From NCBI GenBank assembly GCA_947589535.1, contig CANQAS010000004.1:1-48952 (forward strand): a stretch of DNA of 48,952 nucleotides, given 5' to 3'. Positions 1-8,012 of the stretch are shown one piece after another. A program made the position numbers and the translations under genes. Positions within the stretch are counted from its first letter, which is position 1, and each line of letters begins with the position of its first letter. The notes under the pieces are model-generated. The model ran no database searches. It was given only the letters and a program-made list of their open reading frames with translations, and was not told the origin of the DNA. The DNA comes from an uncultured Bacilli bacterium. GTDB taxonomy: Bacteria; Bacillota_I; Bacilli_A; RF39; UBA660.

Positions 1-248
1 CCTCCTGCATTCAAGTGATTAGATATAACTATATCATTACTACTTGATATATTTGGTCTGATAGTATTTATACGATCAGTAGGATTAAGCGTTGTATCAT
101 CGGTTCTAGTAATAACCGTAGGTATACCTAAATCTTTAAACCTGTTATACATATAATTAGCCATCTTAAGAGTATATTCTTTTTCAATTATATCCCCACT
201 TGATGCTCCTGGATCTGATCCACCATGACCTGCATCTACTATAACCAT
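1..248 (-). CDS. N-acetylmuramoyl-L-alanine amidase (Amidase_3), partial
   Basis: This is the first 82 codons of a gene that runs off the left edge of the window; it is missing from the ORF track. The N-terminus MVIVDAGHGGSDPGA is the zinc-binding His strand of Amidase_3 enzymes. ITRTDD and SNHLNAGG are further family landmarks, the second being the next metal-ligand segment. The family cuts the bond between N-acetylmuramic acid and L-alanine in peptidoglycan. The ATG at 248 is preceded by GGAAG seven bases upstream. No signal peptide precedes the catalytic domain, so either export needs another route or the enzyme acts after lysis or in the mother cell. Family is certain; role is open because the C-terminus is not visible. 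Confidence 0.85.
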   Translation of the reverse strand, partial: MVIVDAGHGGSDPGASSGDIIEKEYTLKMANYMYNRFKDLGIPTVITRTDDTTLNPTDRINTIRPNISSSNDIVISNHLNAG

Positions 249-597
249 ATTATCACTTCCTTCATGGTATTGTATGATTAACACCTAGATTGAGTGATAA
301 AGATTTATATAATAAAAGAACTTAATAAAATTTCAAAATAAACATTGAAACTTTTAAAATAAAAAAGAGCATATACAAAATTGTTATTTAAGCTCTTTTA
401 AATTTTTTTCAATCATATATTAGTCTTATAAACCTAGTATAACCTTTTCTAGTAACTTTCATATTTTAATTAGAAATAAATTTTCAAAATTTCTTGTGCC
501 TGTACAAACTAGTATTAATTTATCATGGATATTTTTATATTTAAATTCTTCTGTTAATTTAGAACTACTAAACAAAGGTATTAATATATTAATTATT
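249..597. other. Intergenic region between htrA and the amidase gene
   Basis: This 350-base stretch has no complete gene. It holds a start-less ORF remnant directly after htrA (459-599, minus) and a U-tract hairpin (363-399). The rest, nearest the amidase, is A+T-rich and should hold its promoter, but I cannot pick a convincing -35/-10 pair. Confidence 0.6.
363..399 (-). terminator. Rho-independent terminator downstream of htrA
   Basis: AAAAGAGC and GCTCTTTT form an 8-bp stem around a 21-base loop. On the minus strand it is followed by TTTTTT. It sits about 200 bases past the htrA stop codon, just beyond the start-less ORF at 459-599. This suggests the htrA transcript once included another gene. 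The A/T flanks would let it work on both strands. Confidence 0.6.
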
Positions 598-599
598 TT
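459..599 (-). pseudogene. Start-less ORF remnant after htrA
   Basis: Beginning in the +1 frame at the htrA stop codon, 46 codons stay open to a TGA at 459. There is no ATG, GTG or TTG start. The translation (for example LFSSSKLTEEFKYKNIHDK, then LVCTGTRNFENLF) has protein-like composition. It ends shortly before the terminator at 363-399. It could be the tail of a gene that decayed inside the htrA operon, or chance in A+T-rich DNA. I recognise no family. Confidence 0.25.
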
Positions 600-1740
600 A
601 GTTAAACTTATCTAATTTTAATGTAGCTTTAGCTTCTTTACCATTTCTATAATAATTAACTTCTATTGTATCCCCTATTTTATGCCTATATAATTGATAT
701 TTAAATTCTGATACAGTAGTTACCTTTTCGCCATCTACTTTAGTTATAATATCCCCGTCTTTTAATCCTCCATTACTTGCAGGATATCCACTATTTACTT
801 TAACTAGTATAACACCATATTCAATATTAGAATCAACGTTTATACCATATCTATATAATGCATACTTATTAGTTAAATCAAGTAATTGAACACCAATTAT
901 TGGTCTTTGAATTTCCTTACCTTGTGCTAGTGTATCAACATAATTCATGGCATCTTCTATAGGTATAGCAAATCCCATTCCCTCTACTTGTGTATCAACT
1001 AATTTTAATGATGTTATACCGATTACATCACCTGCTAAATTAACTAGTGGTCCTCCACTATTACCAGGAGATATTGCAGCATCTGTTTGTAATACTTTTA
1101 CTATATATGATTCAGATATAAGTGATGATGCATTCGAAGAACTTGTTTCAATTAATCTATCTTTACCAGATAGTATCCCTTTAGTTACAGTACCTGCATA
1201 AGCAGAGCCCATTGGGGAACCTACGGTAAATACACTATTACCTACTTTAGTATTTTCACTCTTACCAATACTTACAACTTGTAAAACATCTTTAGCATTC
1301 ATTCTTAATACTGCTAAATCAGTATAAGAATCATAACCTAGTACTGTTAAAGTTACCGAATTATTATTAGATAAAATCCCTTGAACAGTTTTAGCACCTG
1401 ATACAACATGTGCATTAGTTAATACATATCCATATTTATCATCTTTTTCATACACAAAACCAGTACCAGAACTTACCGCACTACCATCTTCTGATAATAC
1501 TTCAATGCATAAAACTGCATCATAAACTTTTTCTATAGCATCTTCCATTGCCTCCTCAGTTACTTTAGTTTCGGAAAATGTTCTATCCTTAGTTATAACT
1601 GTAGGATTTTTCTTGCTATATAAATACGTAATACCAGCACCTACTAAAAACGCAATTATAATTACAATGATAAACTTTATTGGTCCAAAATTTCTTTTCT
1701 TTTTTTTCTTACTTCCTTCTATGTATTCTATTCTATCCAT
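598..1740 (-). CDS. htrA: HtrA/DegP-like membrane-anchored serine protease
   Basis: This 380-residue protein is a surface quality-control protease. It has a short Lys-rich cytoplasmic start, one membrane segment (about 21-42), a trypsin-like domain and one C-terminal PDZ domain (about 280-375). The catalytic triad is visible: His111 in NAHVV, Asp141 in TDLAVL and Ser228 in GNSGGP. This is the usual Firmicutes HtrA layout; the family degrades or refolds misfolded exported proteins. The start is supported by AGGAGG six bases before the ATG. The Abi_2-type gene lies 9 bases upstream on the same strand, so the two are probably cotranscribed, which is unusual company for htrA. Confidence 0.93.
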   Translation of the reverse strand: MDRIEYIEGSKKKKKRNFGPIKFIIVIIIAFLVGAGITYLYSKKNPTVITKDRTFSETKVTEEAMEDAIEKVYDAVLCIEVLSEDGSAVSSGTGFVYEKDDKYGYVLTNAHVVSGAKTVQGILSNNNSVTLTVLGYDSYTDLAVLRMNAKDVLQVVSIGKSENTKVGNSVFTVGSPMGSAYAGTVTKGILSGKDRLIETSSSNASSLISESYIVKVLQTDAAISPGNSGGPLVNLAGDVIGITSLKLVDTQVEGMGFAIPIEDAMNYVDTLAQGKEIQRPIIGVQLLDLTNKYALYRYGINVDSNIEYGVILVKVNSGYPASNGGLKDGDIITKVDGEKVTTVSEFKYQLYRHKIGDTIEVNYYRNGKEAKATLKLDKFN

Positions 1741-1749
1741 ATTAACCTC

Positions 1750-2682
1750 CTATTTAAGTCTAGCTATTTCAGCCCAGTTATTTGGAAATCCCATTCTATC
1801 TAATATTTTATTTTGTGGTATTGTATCAACCTTACCATCTAAAATACTTAAATCATAATTAACTTCATTAACAAAGTCTACAAAATCACTATCAGTAAGC
1901 ATGTATTTAAGCATTATAACAACCGCAAACATATCATTTTTACCATATATATACTCATCATTCATAGTTGGAATATTAAGTTCCCTATGATATTTAGTAT
2001 CAAGTATTTCCTTTTGGGTCTTATGTTCATATACTATGTCTTCATGAGCACATAAATTTCTATAATTAGATAAAATAGATATATAAACAGTTAATGTTTC
2101 AACATCTAAATTATAATACTCTGCAATAGCTAATTTATCTTCTGGTTTTAATATTGAATATAATTCATTAATCATTCCAAAAGTTAATAATTTAACTAAT
2201 ATCCATAAAGGAACATATCCATAATTACTTAAGTAGTGAAGTGTTGCACTATGTTGTCTTCCATTTAATTTAAGTTGCCGTTTTATTTTATTTAAAACGT
2301 CATTAACCTGTCTTATTTTCTTTGAGTCCTGCGAAAAATTTGATGGTTTTAAATAATCTTTTTCCTTTATACCATACTTTCTAGATAAATTGTATGCCAT
2401 TATAGACTTTAAATTGTTTTCAACAATAAGTAAATTTTTAAATAAAAGATTTCTAAAACTTCTATCGAATTGAAATACCGCGTATAACTCTTCAAAAGTA
2501 GTACCTTTTATAAATTCATCACTTTTATTGCCCTTTATAAATATATGTCTATATCCATTAATAAAAAAGTAATTTTCTCTTAACAAAAGTCCTTCTGCCT
2601 TATCTACATCATTAATTACCAACCCACGTTTTTTTAATATGCTAATTTGCTCAGATAAGGTTTTAAACTCCTTAGTTTTCAC
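1750..2682 (-). CDS. Abi_2 (AbiD/AbiF-like) HEPN-domain protein
   Basis: This 310-residue protein matches the Abi_2 family. Its N-terminus LKKRGLVI...ENYFFINGYR is typical, and residues 208-213 (RNLCAH) form the Rx4H motif of HEPN ribonucleases, in the usual context SNYRNLCAHED. Abi_2 proteins were first found in lactococcal plasmids as abortive-infection factors that stop phage growth, and HEPN members are thought to act as RNases. The start is a GTG about 18 bases after a TATAAT (2701-2706), so the leader is short. No toxin-antitoxin partner is visible beside it; its only close neighbour is htrA. Similar solo copies are common as chromosomal defence genes. The family is fairly sure, the activity is inferred. 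Confidence 0.8.
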   Translation of the reverse strand: MKTKEFKTLSEQISILKKRGLVINDVDKAEGLLLRENYFFINGYRHIFIKGNKSDEFIKGTTFEELYAVFQFDRSFRNLLFKNLLIVENNLKSIMAYNLSRKYGIKEKDYLKPSNFSQDSKKIRQVNDVLNKIKRQLKLNGRQHSATLHYLSNYGYVPLWILVKLLTFGMINELYSILKPEDKLAIAEYYNLDVETLTVYISILSNYRNLCAHEDIVYEHKTQKEILDTKYHRELNIPTMNDEYIYGKNDMFAVVIMLKYMLTDSDFVDFVNEVNYDLSILDGKVDTIPQNKILDRMGFPNNWAEIARLK

Positions 2683-2764
2683 CTAGCATCACCATATAAA
2701 ATTATAACACAAATTATTAAATATATATTAATTAAAGTTAAAAATTCTTATATTTATTGCAATA

Positions 2765-2791
2765 TAAAAAAATCAATAAAAACTTGATTTT
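2765..2791 (-). terminator. Terminator after the PepSY gene
   Basis: On the minus strand AAAATCAA pairs with TTGATTTT around a 7-base loop and is followed by a run of T. It lies 25 bases past the PepSY gene stop and before the Abi_2 gene promoter, so it separates the two transcripts. Confidence 0.7.
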
Positions 2792-2816
2792 CTTATATTA
2801 CTTATTAATTCTATAA

Positions 2817-3206
2817 CTAATCTCTTTCTCTAAATGATTTTAATACTTCTCCAGTTTGTGCATTTATATAAAATTCATATTCATACTTATTATACTTAAA
2901 ATCAATTTCATAAACCGTTACTCCAAATTTATAGTCTAATTCGTTACTTAAATCATGAATATTATTTTGACTAATATTTAAACTTTTTAATGCGATTTCT
3001 AATGCCTCATTACTAGAAATATAATTATTTTTTGCTTCGTTTATGGTTGTATTTACACTACTAGTAACTGGATTATTAGGTATTTGAAGTTCTTCTTTAT
3101 CATCAAAATATTCTATTTTTAAATACATAAAAACAACAATAAATAACAATAAAATAACTATAACTGATAAAATAATTATTATTAAGTTTTTATTATCTTT
3201 TTTCAT
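2817..3206 (-). CDS. Membrane-anchored PepSY-domain protein
   Basis: The 129-residue protein has a membrane segment at about residues 8-29 and a single PepSY-type module in its last 70 residues. The module shows ISSNEALEIAL, then VYEIDFKYNKYEYEFYINA and TGEVL, the usual helix-plus-sheet pattern with a final acidic loop. PepSY domains outside the membrane are often linked to inhibition of peptidases or to wall-facing regulation. The gene is monocistronic: its own promoter lies at 3249-3276 and a terminator at 2765-2791. The fold call is good; the target is unknown. Confidence 0.75.
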   Translation of the reverse strand: MKKDNKNLIIIILSVIVILLLFIVVFMYLKIEYFDDKEELQIPNNPVTSSVNTTINEAKNNYISSNEALEIALKSLNISQNNIHDLSNELDYKFGVTVYEIDFKYNKYEYEFYINAQTGEVLKSFRERD

Positions 3207-3248
3207 AATTTACACCTTTCTTTAGAATGTTATTAATTCTATATTTAC

Positions 3249-3276
3249 ATTATACCATAAAAGAAAAAATTGTTAA
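3249..3276 (-). promoter_or_regulatory. Promoter of the PepSY gene
   Basis: TTAACA, a 16-base spacer and TATAAT lie about 45 bases upstream of the ATG. The -10 box also carries the extended TGG (TGGTATAAT). Confidence 0.65.
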
Positions 3277-3283
3277 ATATTAT

Positions 3284-3311
3284 AAAAAAAGCCCAAACAT
3301 GAGCTTTTTTT
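3284..3311 (-). terminator. Terminator of the rplM-rpsI operon
   Basis: On the minus strand AAAAAAAGC pairs with GCTTTTTTT around a 10-base loop, ending in seven T. It starts 22 bases after the rpsI stop. Confidence 0.75.
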
Positions 3312-3332
3312 AAACATTGAAGTAAATAAATT

Positions 3333-3746
3333 TTAACGTTTTGAAAATTGTGGAGCACGACGAGCTTTCTTAAGACCGTATTTCTTACGTTCTTTAACCC
3401 TTGCATCACGAGTTATAAATCCTTCTTGTTTTAATATCTTCCTAAATGAAGTTTCAGAAGATGGATCAGTATTTATATCATATTGTAATAATGCTCTTGT
3501 AATACCTAAACGAATTGCTCCAGTTTGACCGGAGAATCCACCACCTTTTACATCTACATCAATATCAAATTTATTAGCGGTTTTAGTAGCTTCTAATGGT
3601 TGTTTTAAATCCATAACTAAAGTTTTAAAAGGAAGGTATTCATTAACGTCTCTACCATTGATAGTAATTTTACCTTTTCCCGAAGTCATTCTTACTCTAG
3701 CAATAGAGCTTTTACGACGACCTGTACCAATGAATGTCTTTGCCAT
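3333..3746 (-). CDS. rpsI: 30S ribosomal protein S9
   Basis: The 137-residue protein begins [13 protein letters not shown] and ends [11 protein letters not shown], the two hallmarks of S9. The C-terminal Lys/Arg tail reaches the P-site tRNA in the 30S head. It lies 13 bases downstream of rplM with AAGGAGG before the ATG. The rplM-rpsI pair is conserved in nearly all bacteria, and the transcript ends at the hairpin at 3284-3311. Confidence 0.98.
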   Translation of the reverse strand: MAKTFIGTGRRKSSIARVRMTSGKGKITINGRDVNEYLPFKTLVMDLKQPLEATKTANKFDIDVDVKGGGFSGQTGAIRLGITRALLQYDINTDPSSETSFRKILKQEGFITRDARVKERKKYGLKKARRAPQFSKR

Positions 3747-3759
3747 TTACATATCCTCC

Positions 3760-4188
3760 TTAAATTTCCACTTGTTCTGGCTTTTGAGCTTGTTGCTTGT
3801 GTTCAGGACCAGCATACACGAATAATTTCTTATACATTTGACGTCCTAATCTTCCTTTTGGAAGCATTCCTTTCACAGCTCTTTCAACCATTTCTACTGG
3901 ATAATTTTCACGCATTTCTTTAGCAGTTCTTTCTCTTAAACCGCCAGTATAACCACTGTGGTTATAATAAATTTTTTTGTCTAATTTGTTTCCTGTTAAT
4001 ACTACTTCTTTAGCGTTAATAATGATAATGTTATCTCCGCAATCAACGTGTGGAGTAAAAGTTGCTTTATGTTTTCCTCTTAACATAACAGCAGCCTTTG
4101 AAGCTACTCTACCAAGTGACTTTCCCTTAGCATCAATAACATACCATTTACGCTCAATGTTTGAGGCATTAGCCATAAATGTTGTCAT
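3760..4188 (-). CDS. rplM: 50S ribosomal protein L13
   Basis: The 142-residue protein has the family signatures [27 protein letters not shown] and [19 protein letters not shown]13 is an early-assembly protein of the large subunit. It is the first gene of the rplM-rpsI operon. The upstream region carries a strong promoter and a structured leader that matches the L13 leader type known in Firmicutes, so autoregulation by L13 is likely. Length and both termini are normal. Confidence 0.98.
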   Translation of the reverse strand: MTTFMANASNIERKWYVIDAKGKSLGRVASKAAVMLRGKHKATFTPHVDCGDNIIIINAKEVVLTGNKLDKKIYYNHSGYTGGLRERTAKEMRENYPVEMVERAVKGMLPKGRLGRQMYKKLFVYAGPEHKQQAQKPEQVEI

Positions 4189-4204
4189 ATTTTATTTCCT
4201 TTCC

Positions 4205-4258
4205 TTTATAAGTTTGTTTTCCCAGGACAAACTTACGTGGGTTTATAAAATGTACCAA
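4205..4258 (-). ncRNA. L13-type ribosomal protein leader
   Basis: On the minus strand the 5' UTR of rplM contains AACCCACG, then AAGTTTGT-CCTGGGAAA-ACAAACTT. The 8-bp stem is perfect, and TGGG in the loop can pair with the upstream CCCA to make a pseudoknot. This layout agrees with the L13 leader described in Bacillales and relatives (Rfam L13_leader), thought to bind L13 and repress its own mRNA. The identification is from memory of the consensus; a covariance search would settle it. Confidence 0.75.
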
Positions 4259-4263
4259 TTTAA

Positions 4264-4292
4264 ATTCTACTTTAAATCGGTACATTTGTCAA
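4264..4292 (-). promoter_or_regulatory. Promoter of rplM-rpsI
   Basis: A perfect TTGACA (4287-4292), a 17-base spacer and TAGAAT (4264-4269) lie just upstream of the L13 leader. This gives the ribosomal operon its own start, independent of cdaA-cdaR. Confidence 0.85.
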
Positions 4293-4309
4293 CTTATTTT
4301 ATTATATTT

Positions 4310-5671
4310 TTATTTTTTTTCAGTTATTCTTAAAGTTACTTTAGTTATCTTAGAAGAATATTTAATTCTTAGGTCAGAACCACTTACTTCTACAGGTATT
4401 TCATGTTCTCCTACACCTAAGCCTTTTAGATCAACATAGGCTTTAATCGTAGTTGGATCAAGTTCAGATAATACGTTTCGAACACCTTTTACACTTACAG
4501 TAACTTTTGTATTATTTTGATCTACTGCTTGAACGGTTAAACCATCACCTAGATTCTCATATTCTAGATATACATCATTAATTTCTTTGGTAGCTTCATC
4601 ACCAAGAGCAACACTTACATTAACAGTATTTTCACTTATTGCTCTTACACCAGTAGGCTTTTTAATAGTAATAGAATATTTTTTATCTTCTTTTAATTCA
4701 CTTACATCAACATAAACTGGTATGTAAGTAATTTTTTCTAACTTATCCGAACTACCATATATTGTAACCTTAGTAATATCTGTAATTATATTACTAATTG
4801 CCTTACCAAATACTATGTTTTTATAATTCTTAGGAATAACCCTTATAGGAACTTCTTTTTGAGGTGATGTAATCTTAACGGTTGCATTTATTTTTGATGG
4901 AACAACTTCAACATTAACTTTTTTTCCATCATTATCATACGCAACAAGTTTAACATCTTTAATTTCTTGTTCCCCAACAGCCGGATCAACTAAGTTCTTA
5001 AGATCTATTAAAGCCTTTACTGACGCAACCTCATTAAGCTTTGCTTCATTTCCTTTTACAAACACCTTATCAGTACTAAGTGTTACATCTTCTACCATTA
5101 ATTTAGAATCTATCTTATCTTTATTTATAACTTCATAATTAACTTCTTTTTCAACTGATACTTTTTCATAAATAACAATTGTTGCAACAGATGGATCTAA
5201 CTTATATTCAACAGAGCTTAAAGCTTTCTTATACTTAAGATTAACCTTATGAACACCAGGTTTTAAACCAGTTAAATCAACTGTTATATCATTAGTTGGT
5301 AGTTGCTTTGCTAAATAAACATCTGACTTTCTACCTATTAATGTTATATCAACCGTTTTAGGTAATCCTTCAACAACATAAGCTTCTTCATTATAAGTTG
5401 CTGTAATAGGTTGATCATAAAGCACTTCGGCAGAAGTTTCGATAAGTGACGTTGTTCTAGAATCAGCGATAAAGAACACACCAAGTGCTATAATTAGAGA
5501 AACAATAATTAATCCTGATTTTTTTGATAATATCTTTTCTATACTTCCACTATTACCTTTAAGTTTACTTGATATTGCAACAAAAAACCTAGTTATAGGA
5601 AGAATTATTTTTTTATCTATAAAATGACCAATGGCTTTCAATATTTTAATCATTTTCATCACCATCCTCAT
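4310..5671 (-). CDS. cdaR: CdaR, YbbR-repeat regulator of diadenylate cyclase
   Basis: The 453-residue protein has one membrane segment near residues 52-70 (SGLIIVSLIIALGVFFI) and about four extracytoplasmic YbbR repeats, each marked by strings such as VDLTGLKPGVHKV and YVDLKGLGVGEHEI. CdaR sits outside the membrane and modulates the cyclase CdaA. It overlaps the 3' end of cdaA, so translation is coupled. Several ATG codons lie close together; GAGG upstream favours MKMIK at 5659 over the longer start given here. In Bacillus and many relatives glmM follows cdaR. Here the next gene is rplM, behind its own promoter. Confidence 0.92.
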   Translation of the reverse strand: MRMVMKMIKILKAIGHFIDKKIILPITRFFVAISSKLKGNSGSIEKILSKKSGLIIVSLIIALGVFFIADSRTTSLIETSAEVLYDQPITATYNEEAYVVEGLPKTVDITLIGRKSDVYLAKQLPTNDITVDLTGLKPGVHKVNLKYKKALSSVEYKLDPSVATIVIYEKVSVEKEVNYEVINKDKIDSKLMVEDVTLSTDKVFVKGNEAKLNEVASVKALIDLKNLVDPAVGEQEIKDVKLVAYDNDGKKVNVEVVPSKINATVKITSPQKEVPIRVIPKNYKNIVFGKAISNIITDITKVTIYGSSDKLEKITYIPVYVDVSELKEDKKYSITIKKPTGVRAISENTVNVSVALGDEATKEINDVYLEYENLGDGLTVQAVDQNNTKVTVSVKGVRNVLSELDPTTIKAYVDLKGLGVGEHEIPVEVSGSDLRIKYSSKITKVTLRITEKK

Positions 5672-6470
5672 TTTCTTCTATTTCATATTCAAACTCAGTA
5701 GCTTTCTTTGGTTTTAATTCATCTAATATCAACATCTTAGCTTCCTCAAGCGATAAATTATAATTTAAATCACCATTTATTGCTATTGAAATTCTACCAG
5801 TTTCTTCAGATACAATTATCGCAATAGCATCAGATTCTTCACTTATTCCTATTGCTGCCCTATGTCTTGTACCTAATCTTTTACTAAACTTCATTTCAAC
5901 GGTAGTTGGAAATACTGCTCCCGCGCTTGTAATCTTATCTCCTTGGATTATTACACCACCATCATGAAGTGGATTATCTGGGAAGAATATTGCAACTAAT
6001 AATTCATTTGATATCTCAGCATATAATTTCTTGGATCTATCAATATACTCCGCCAAAGAAGTATCTCTTTCAATTACTATTAGTGCACCAATACGATGTT
6101 TCTTTAAGTATTCAAGAGCAAGTCCTATTTCATAAACTATTCTTTCTCTTTCAGATATTGTTAAAACTTTGTGTCTACCAAGAAGTTGTGTTCTTCCTAA
6201 CTGTTCTAATACAGTTCTTATTTCTGGTTGAAATACTATAACTAGTGCTAAAGGTCCCCACATAACCACATACTCTAAAAGTAGACCTATCGCGGTTAAA
6301 TCAAATAAATCACTTAATACCTTTATTACCACTATTATTATTATTCCTTTAAAAAGCATTGTAAATTTAACGTTATTCTTAATACTTTTTAATATGAAAT
6401 ATAAACCAACCCATACAAGACATATATCAATTATATCTTTAATTATTGTAAGTATACTATCTACTGTCAT
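5646..6470 (-). CDS. cdaA: CdaA diadenylate cyclase (c-di-AMP synthase)
   Basis: CdaA makes c-di-AMP from two ATP. The 274-residue product has three N-terminal membrane helices (up to about residue 80) and a DAC/DisA_N domain. The catalytic motifs DGG (Asp170) and the RHR in LGTRHRAAIG are intact. The ORF track begins at a TTG (6497), but the ATG at 6470 has AGGAGG just upstream and gives the normal CdaA length, so I use it. c-di-AMP controls potassium and osmolyte balance and wall stress. The gene is separated from the upstream gene by a terminator, and TATAAT boxes upstream of 6500 are the likely promoter. cdaR follows with overlap. Confidence 0.96.
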   Translation of the reverse strand: MTVDSILTIIKDIIDICLVWVGLYFILKSIKNNVKFTMLFKGIIIIVVIKVLSDLFDLTAIGLLLEYVVMWGPLALVIVFQPEIRTVLEQLGRTQLLGRHKVLTISERERIVYEIGLALEYLKKHRIGALIVIERDTSLAEYIDRSKKLYAEISNELLVAIFFPDNPLHDGGVIIQGDKITSAGAVFPTTVEMKFSKRLGTRHRAAIGISEESDAIAIIVSEETGRISIAINGDLNYNLSLEEAKMLILDELKPKKATEFEYEIEENEDGDEND

Positions 6471-6561
6471 ACTACCTCCTAATATCCTTTTTATCAATAT
6501 TTTTTATTATATGAAAATTATAACATATTTAATCACCATTTTAAAATTTATTTTCAATTGA

Positions 6562-6589
6562 AAATAAAAAGCCTTGCAAGATAAGGCTT
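6562..6589 (-). terminator. Terminator overlapping the stop of the 173-residue protein gene
   Basis: AAGCCTT and AAGGCTT form a 7-bp stem, followed on the minus strand by TTTTTATTTT. The stem begins at the stop codon of the 6588-7109 gene and isolates it from cdaA. Confidence 0.75.
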
Positions 6590-7109
6590 AAAATATGTTA
6601 TTTATATCATTTTCTGATGGATCTTGATTAATACTATCCTGCGGAAAATTCTCTGACTGAAAAGAATTATTTTCATTACCTAATGGTTCCTGCACCACAG
6701 TATCCATAGAATTATTAAAAACATCCTGATTCGTATTTGGCACTTCAACACTTTCTTGTGATACTGGATTTTCCACGGTATTTGTTTCAAATTTATATTG
6801 TAATGATTCTTCATTTATTGGATCATTTTGTCCTTCTGCACTCGTACTAGACTCTGCAGTAATTTCATCTTGAGATTCAGATGCATTACCTATTACATTT
6901 GACATCTCATTAGTATCTGATACCTTATTCTCATCTTTTTCATAAGCTTTAGAATCTAAATTATTTTTATTACTATCATTATTAAGTAAACTTCCAATTT
7001 TATTTTCTTTTTTTAAGTGTTTATCACCTAAAAATCCGATTATTAAACATACTACAAATACTGCTATTGCTATTAATAGCATAGGATTAGCATTAAAGTA
7101 TTCTAACAT
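6588..7109 (-). CDS. Hypothetical membrane-anchored protein with acidic Asn/Ser/Glu-rich tail
   Basis: The 173-residue protein has one N-terminal membrane segment (about 8-26, MLLIAIAVFVVCLIIGF). After a short Lys-rich stretch, the last 120 residues are low-complexity, rich in Asn, Ser, Glu, Gln and Asp, with no Cys. The tail looks disordered. It has a good ribosome binding site (GAGGTGAT) and its own terminator. I recognise no family. A scaffold or division-associated anchor is possible, but nothing in the sequence proves it. Confidence 0.65.
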   Translation of the reverse strand: MLEYFNANPMLLIAIAVFVVCLIIGFLGDKHLKKENKIGSLLNNDSNKNNLDSKAYEKDENKVSDTNEMSNVIGNASESQDEITAESSTSAEGQNDPINEESLQYKFETNTVENPVSQESVEVPNTNQDVFNNSMDTVVQEPLGNENNSFQSENFPQDSINQDPSENDINNIF

Positions 7110-7143
7110 ACAATCACCTCTTATTATTCCTTAATTATCTTAA

Positions 7144-7179
7144 CAAAAAAAAATAAAAAAAACAAGTTAGTCTTGTTTT
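7144..7179 (-). terminator. Terminator at the end of the 246-residue membrane protein gene
   Basis: AAAACAAG and CTTGTTTT form an 8-bp stem whose 5-base loop contains the stop codon of the gene. On the minus strand it continues into TTTTATTTTTTTT. Confidence 0.8.
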
Positions 7180-7907
7180 AATTCTAAGGTTATAACCGTT
7201 TTTAATTTTTCTAGCTCGCCTTTTTTATTATAAATCTCTCTTACTTTATAATTAATATTTTGATCAGTTACATCTCCATCAAATCTTTTTTCAAATGCTT
7301 CCCTAATTTCAGATTCAACAAGTTCGGTATCAAATATGTAAAAATAATCTTTTAAATTTTCTTTAATCAAAGTTTCTGAAAACATTTGTTTTCTAGAATA
7401 AACAGTCGCTACAACAGAAACTACTTCATCTTTATTATATTTTGTCCTTATTTCTAATTTATTTTCCTTATTATCATAATCATAGTATGTATTATATATA
7501 ACAAACACTTCATGTCCATCCATTGCTAAAGTCTCATACTTATCACAAACATATTCTTTGCAATAACCAGATACATTACTAGCCATTTTTGCATAAGAAC
7601 CACGAACTACTTTATTTATTGCTATCGTTCCTACCGTATTAAGAAGCAAGTAACAGAAAAACGTTATCATTATTATTATAAAAACTTTAGTATTATCATA
7701 CTTATCCGCATTCTTAATAAATTTAACATTATATATAATACCTAAAATTAACATTAAAATGTCTATTATTAAAAACGAGTTTATTATCACATTTGTATAT
7801 CCAAGCTTACCATAATAATTTCTAAAAAATATCATGGTAATTAAAACTACTATGTTTAAAACAAATAAAACGTTAGTATTTCTTCTTATTTCTAAATTTT
7901 TATTCAT
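7167..7907 (-). CDS. Hypothetical protein with four N-terminal membrane helices
   Basis: The 246-residue protein has four predicted membrane helices (about 13-29, 37-62, 73-97, the first weaker) and then a 140-residue soluble C-terminal domain. That domain alternates strands and charged helices (KENKLEIRTKYNKDE, IREAFEKRFDGDV) and contains one CKEYVCDKY cysteine pair near residue 115. I recognise no family. GGAGG lies 6 bases before the ATG. An extended -10 (TGGTATAAT, 7928-7936) and the terminator at its end make it a single-gene transcript, divergent from the UPF0316 gene. Confidence 0.65.
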   Translation of the reverse strand: MNKNLEIRRNTNVLFVLNIVVLITMIFFRNYYGKLGYTNVIINSFLIIDILMLILGIIYNVKFIKNADKYDNTKVFIIIMITFFCYLLLNTVGTIAINKVVRGSYAKMASNVSGYCKEYVCDKYETLAMDGHEVFVIYNTYYDYDNKENKLEIRTKYNKDEVVSVVATVYSRKQMFSETLIKENLKDYFYIFDTELVESEIREAFEKRFDGDVTDQNINYKVREIYNKKGELEKLKTVITLELKQD

Positions 7908-7927
7908 ATTTTTCCTCCGTTAAGACC

Positions 7928-7936
7928 ATTATACCA
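7928..7936 (-). promoter_or_regulatory. Extended -10 promoter of the 246-residue membrane protein gene
   Basis: TGGTATAAT lies about 20 bases upstream of the ATG. No good -35 box is seen, as is usual for extended -10 promoters. Confidence 0.5.
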
Positions 7937-7956
7937 CTATAAGCTATTTTTTTCTA

Positions 7957-7985
7957 TTGAAGAAAAAAAATAATTATGATATTAT
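7957..7985 (+). promoter_or_regulatory. Promoter of the UPF0316 gene
   Basis: TTGAAG (7957-7962), a 17-base spacer and TATTAT (7980-7985) lie upstream of AAGGAG and the ATG at 8013. Confidence 0.6.
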
Positions 7986-8012
7986 AAATCTAGCAATAAG
8001 GAGAAGAATAAA

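Noticed and set aside
2817-3206. Possible lipoprotein reading of the PepSY gene
   Set aside because: The N-terminus lacks a Cys lipobox; the hydrophobic segment is a plain anchor.
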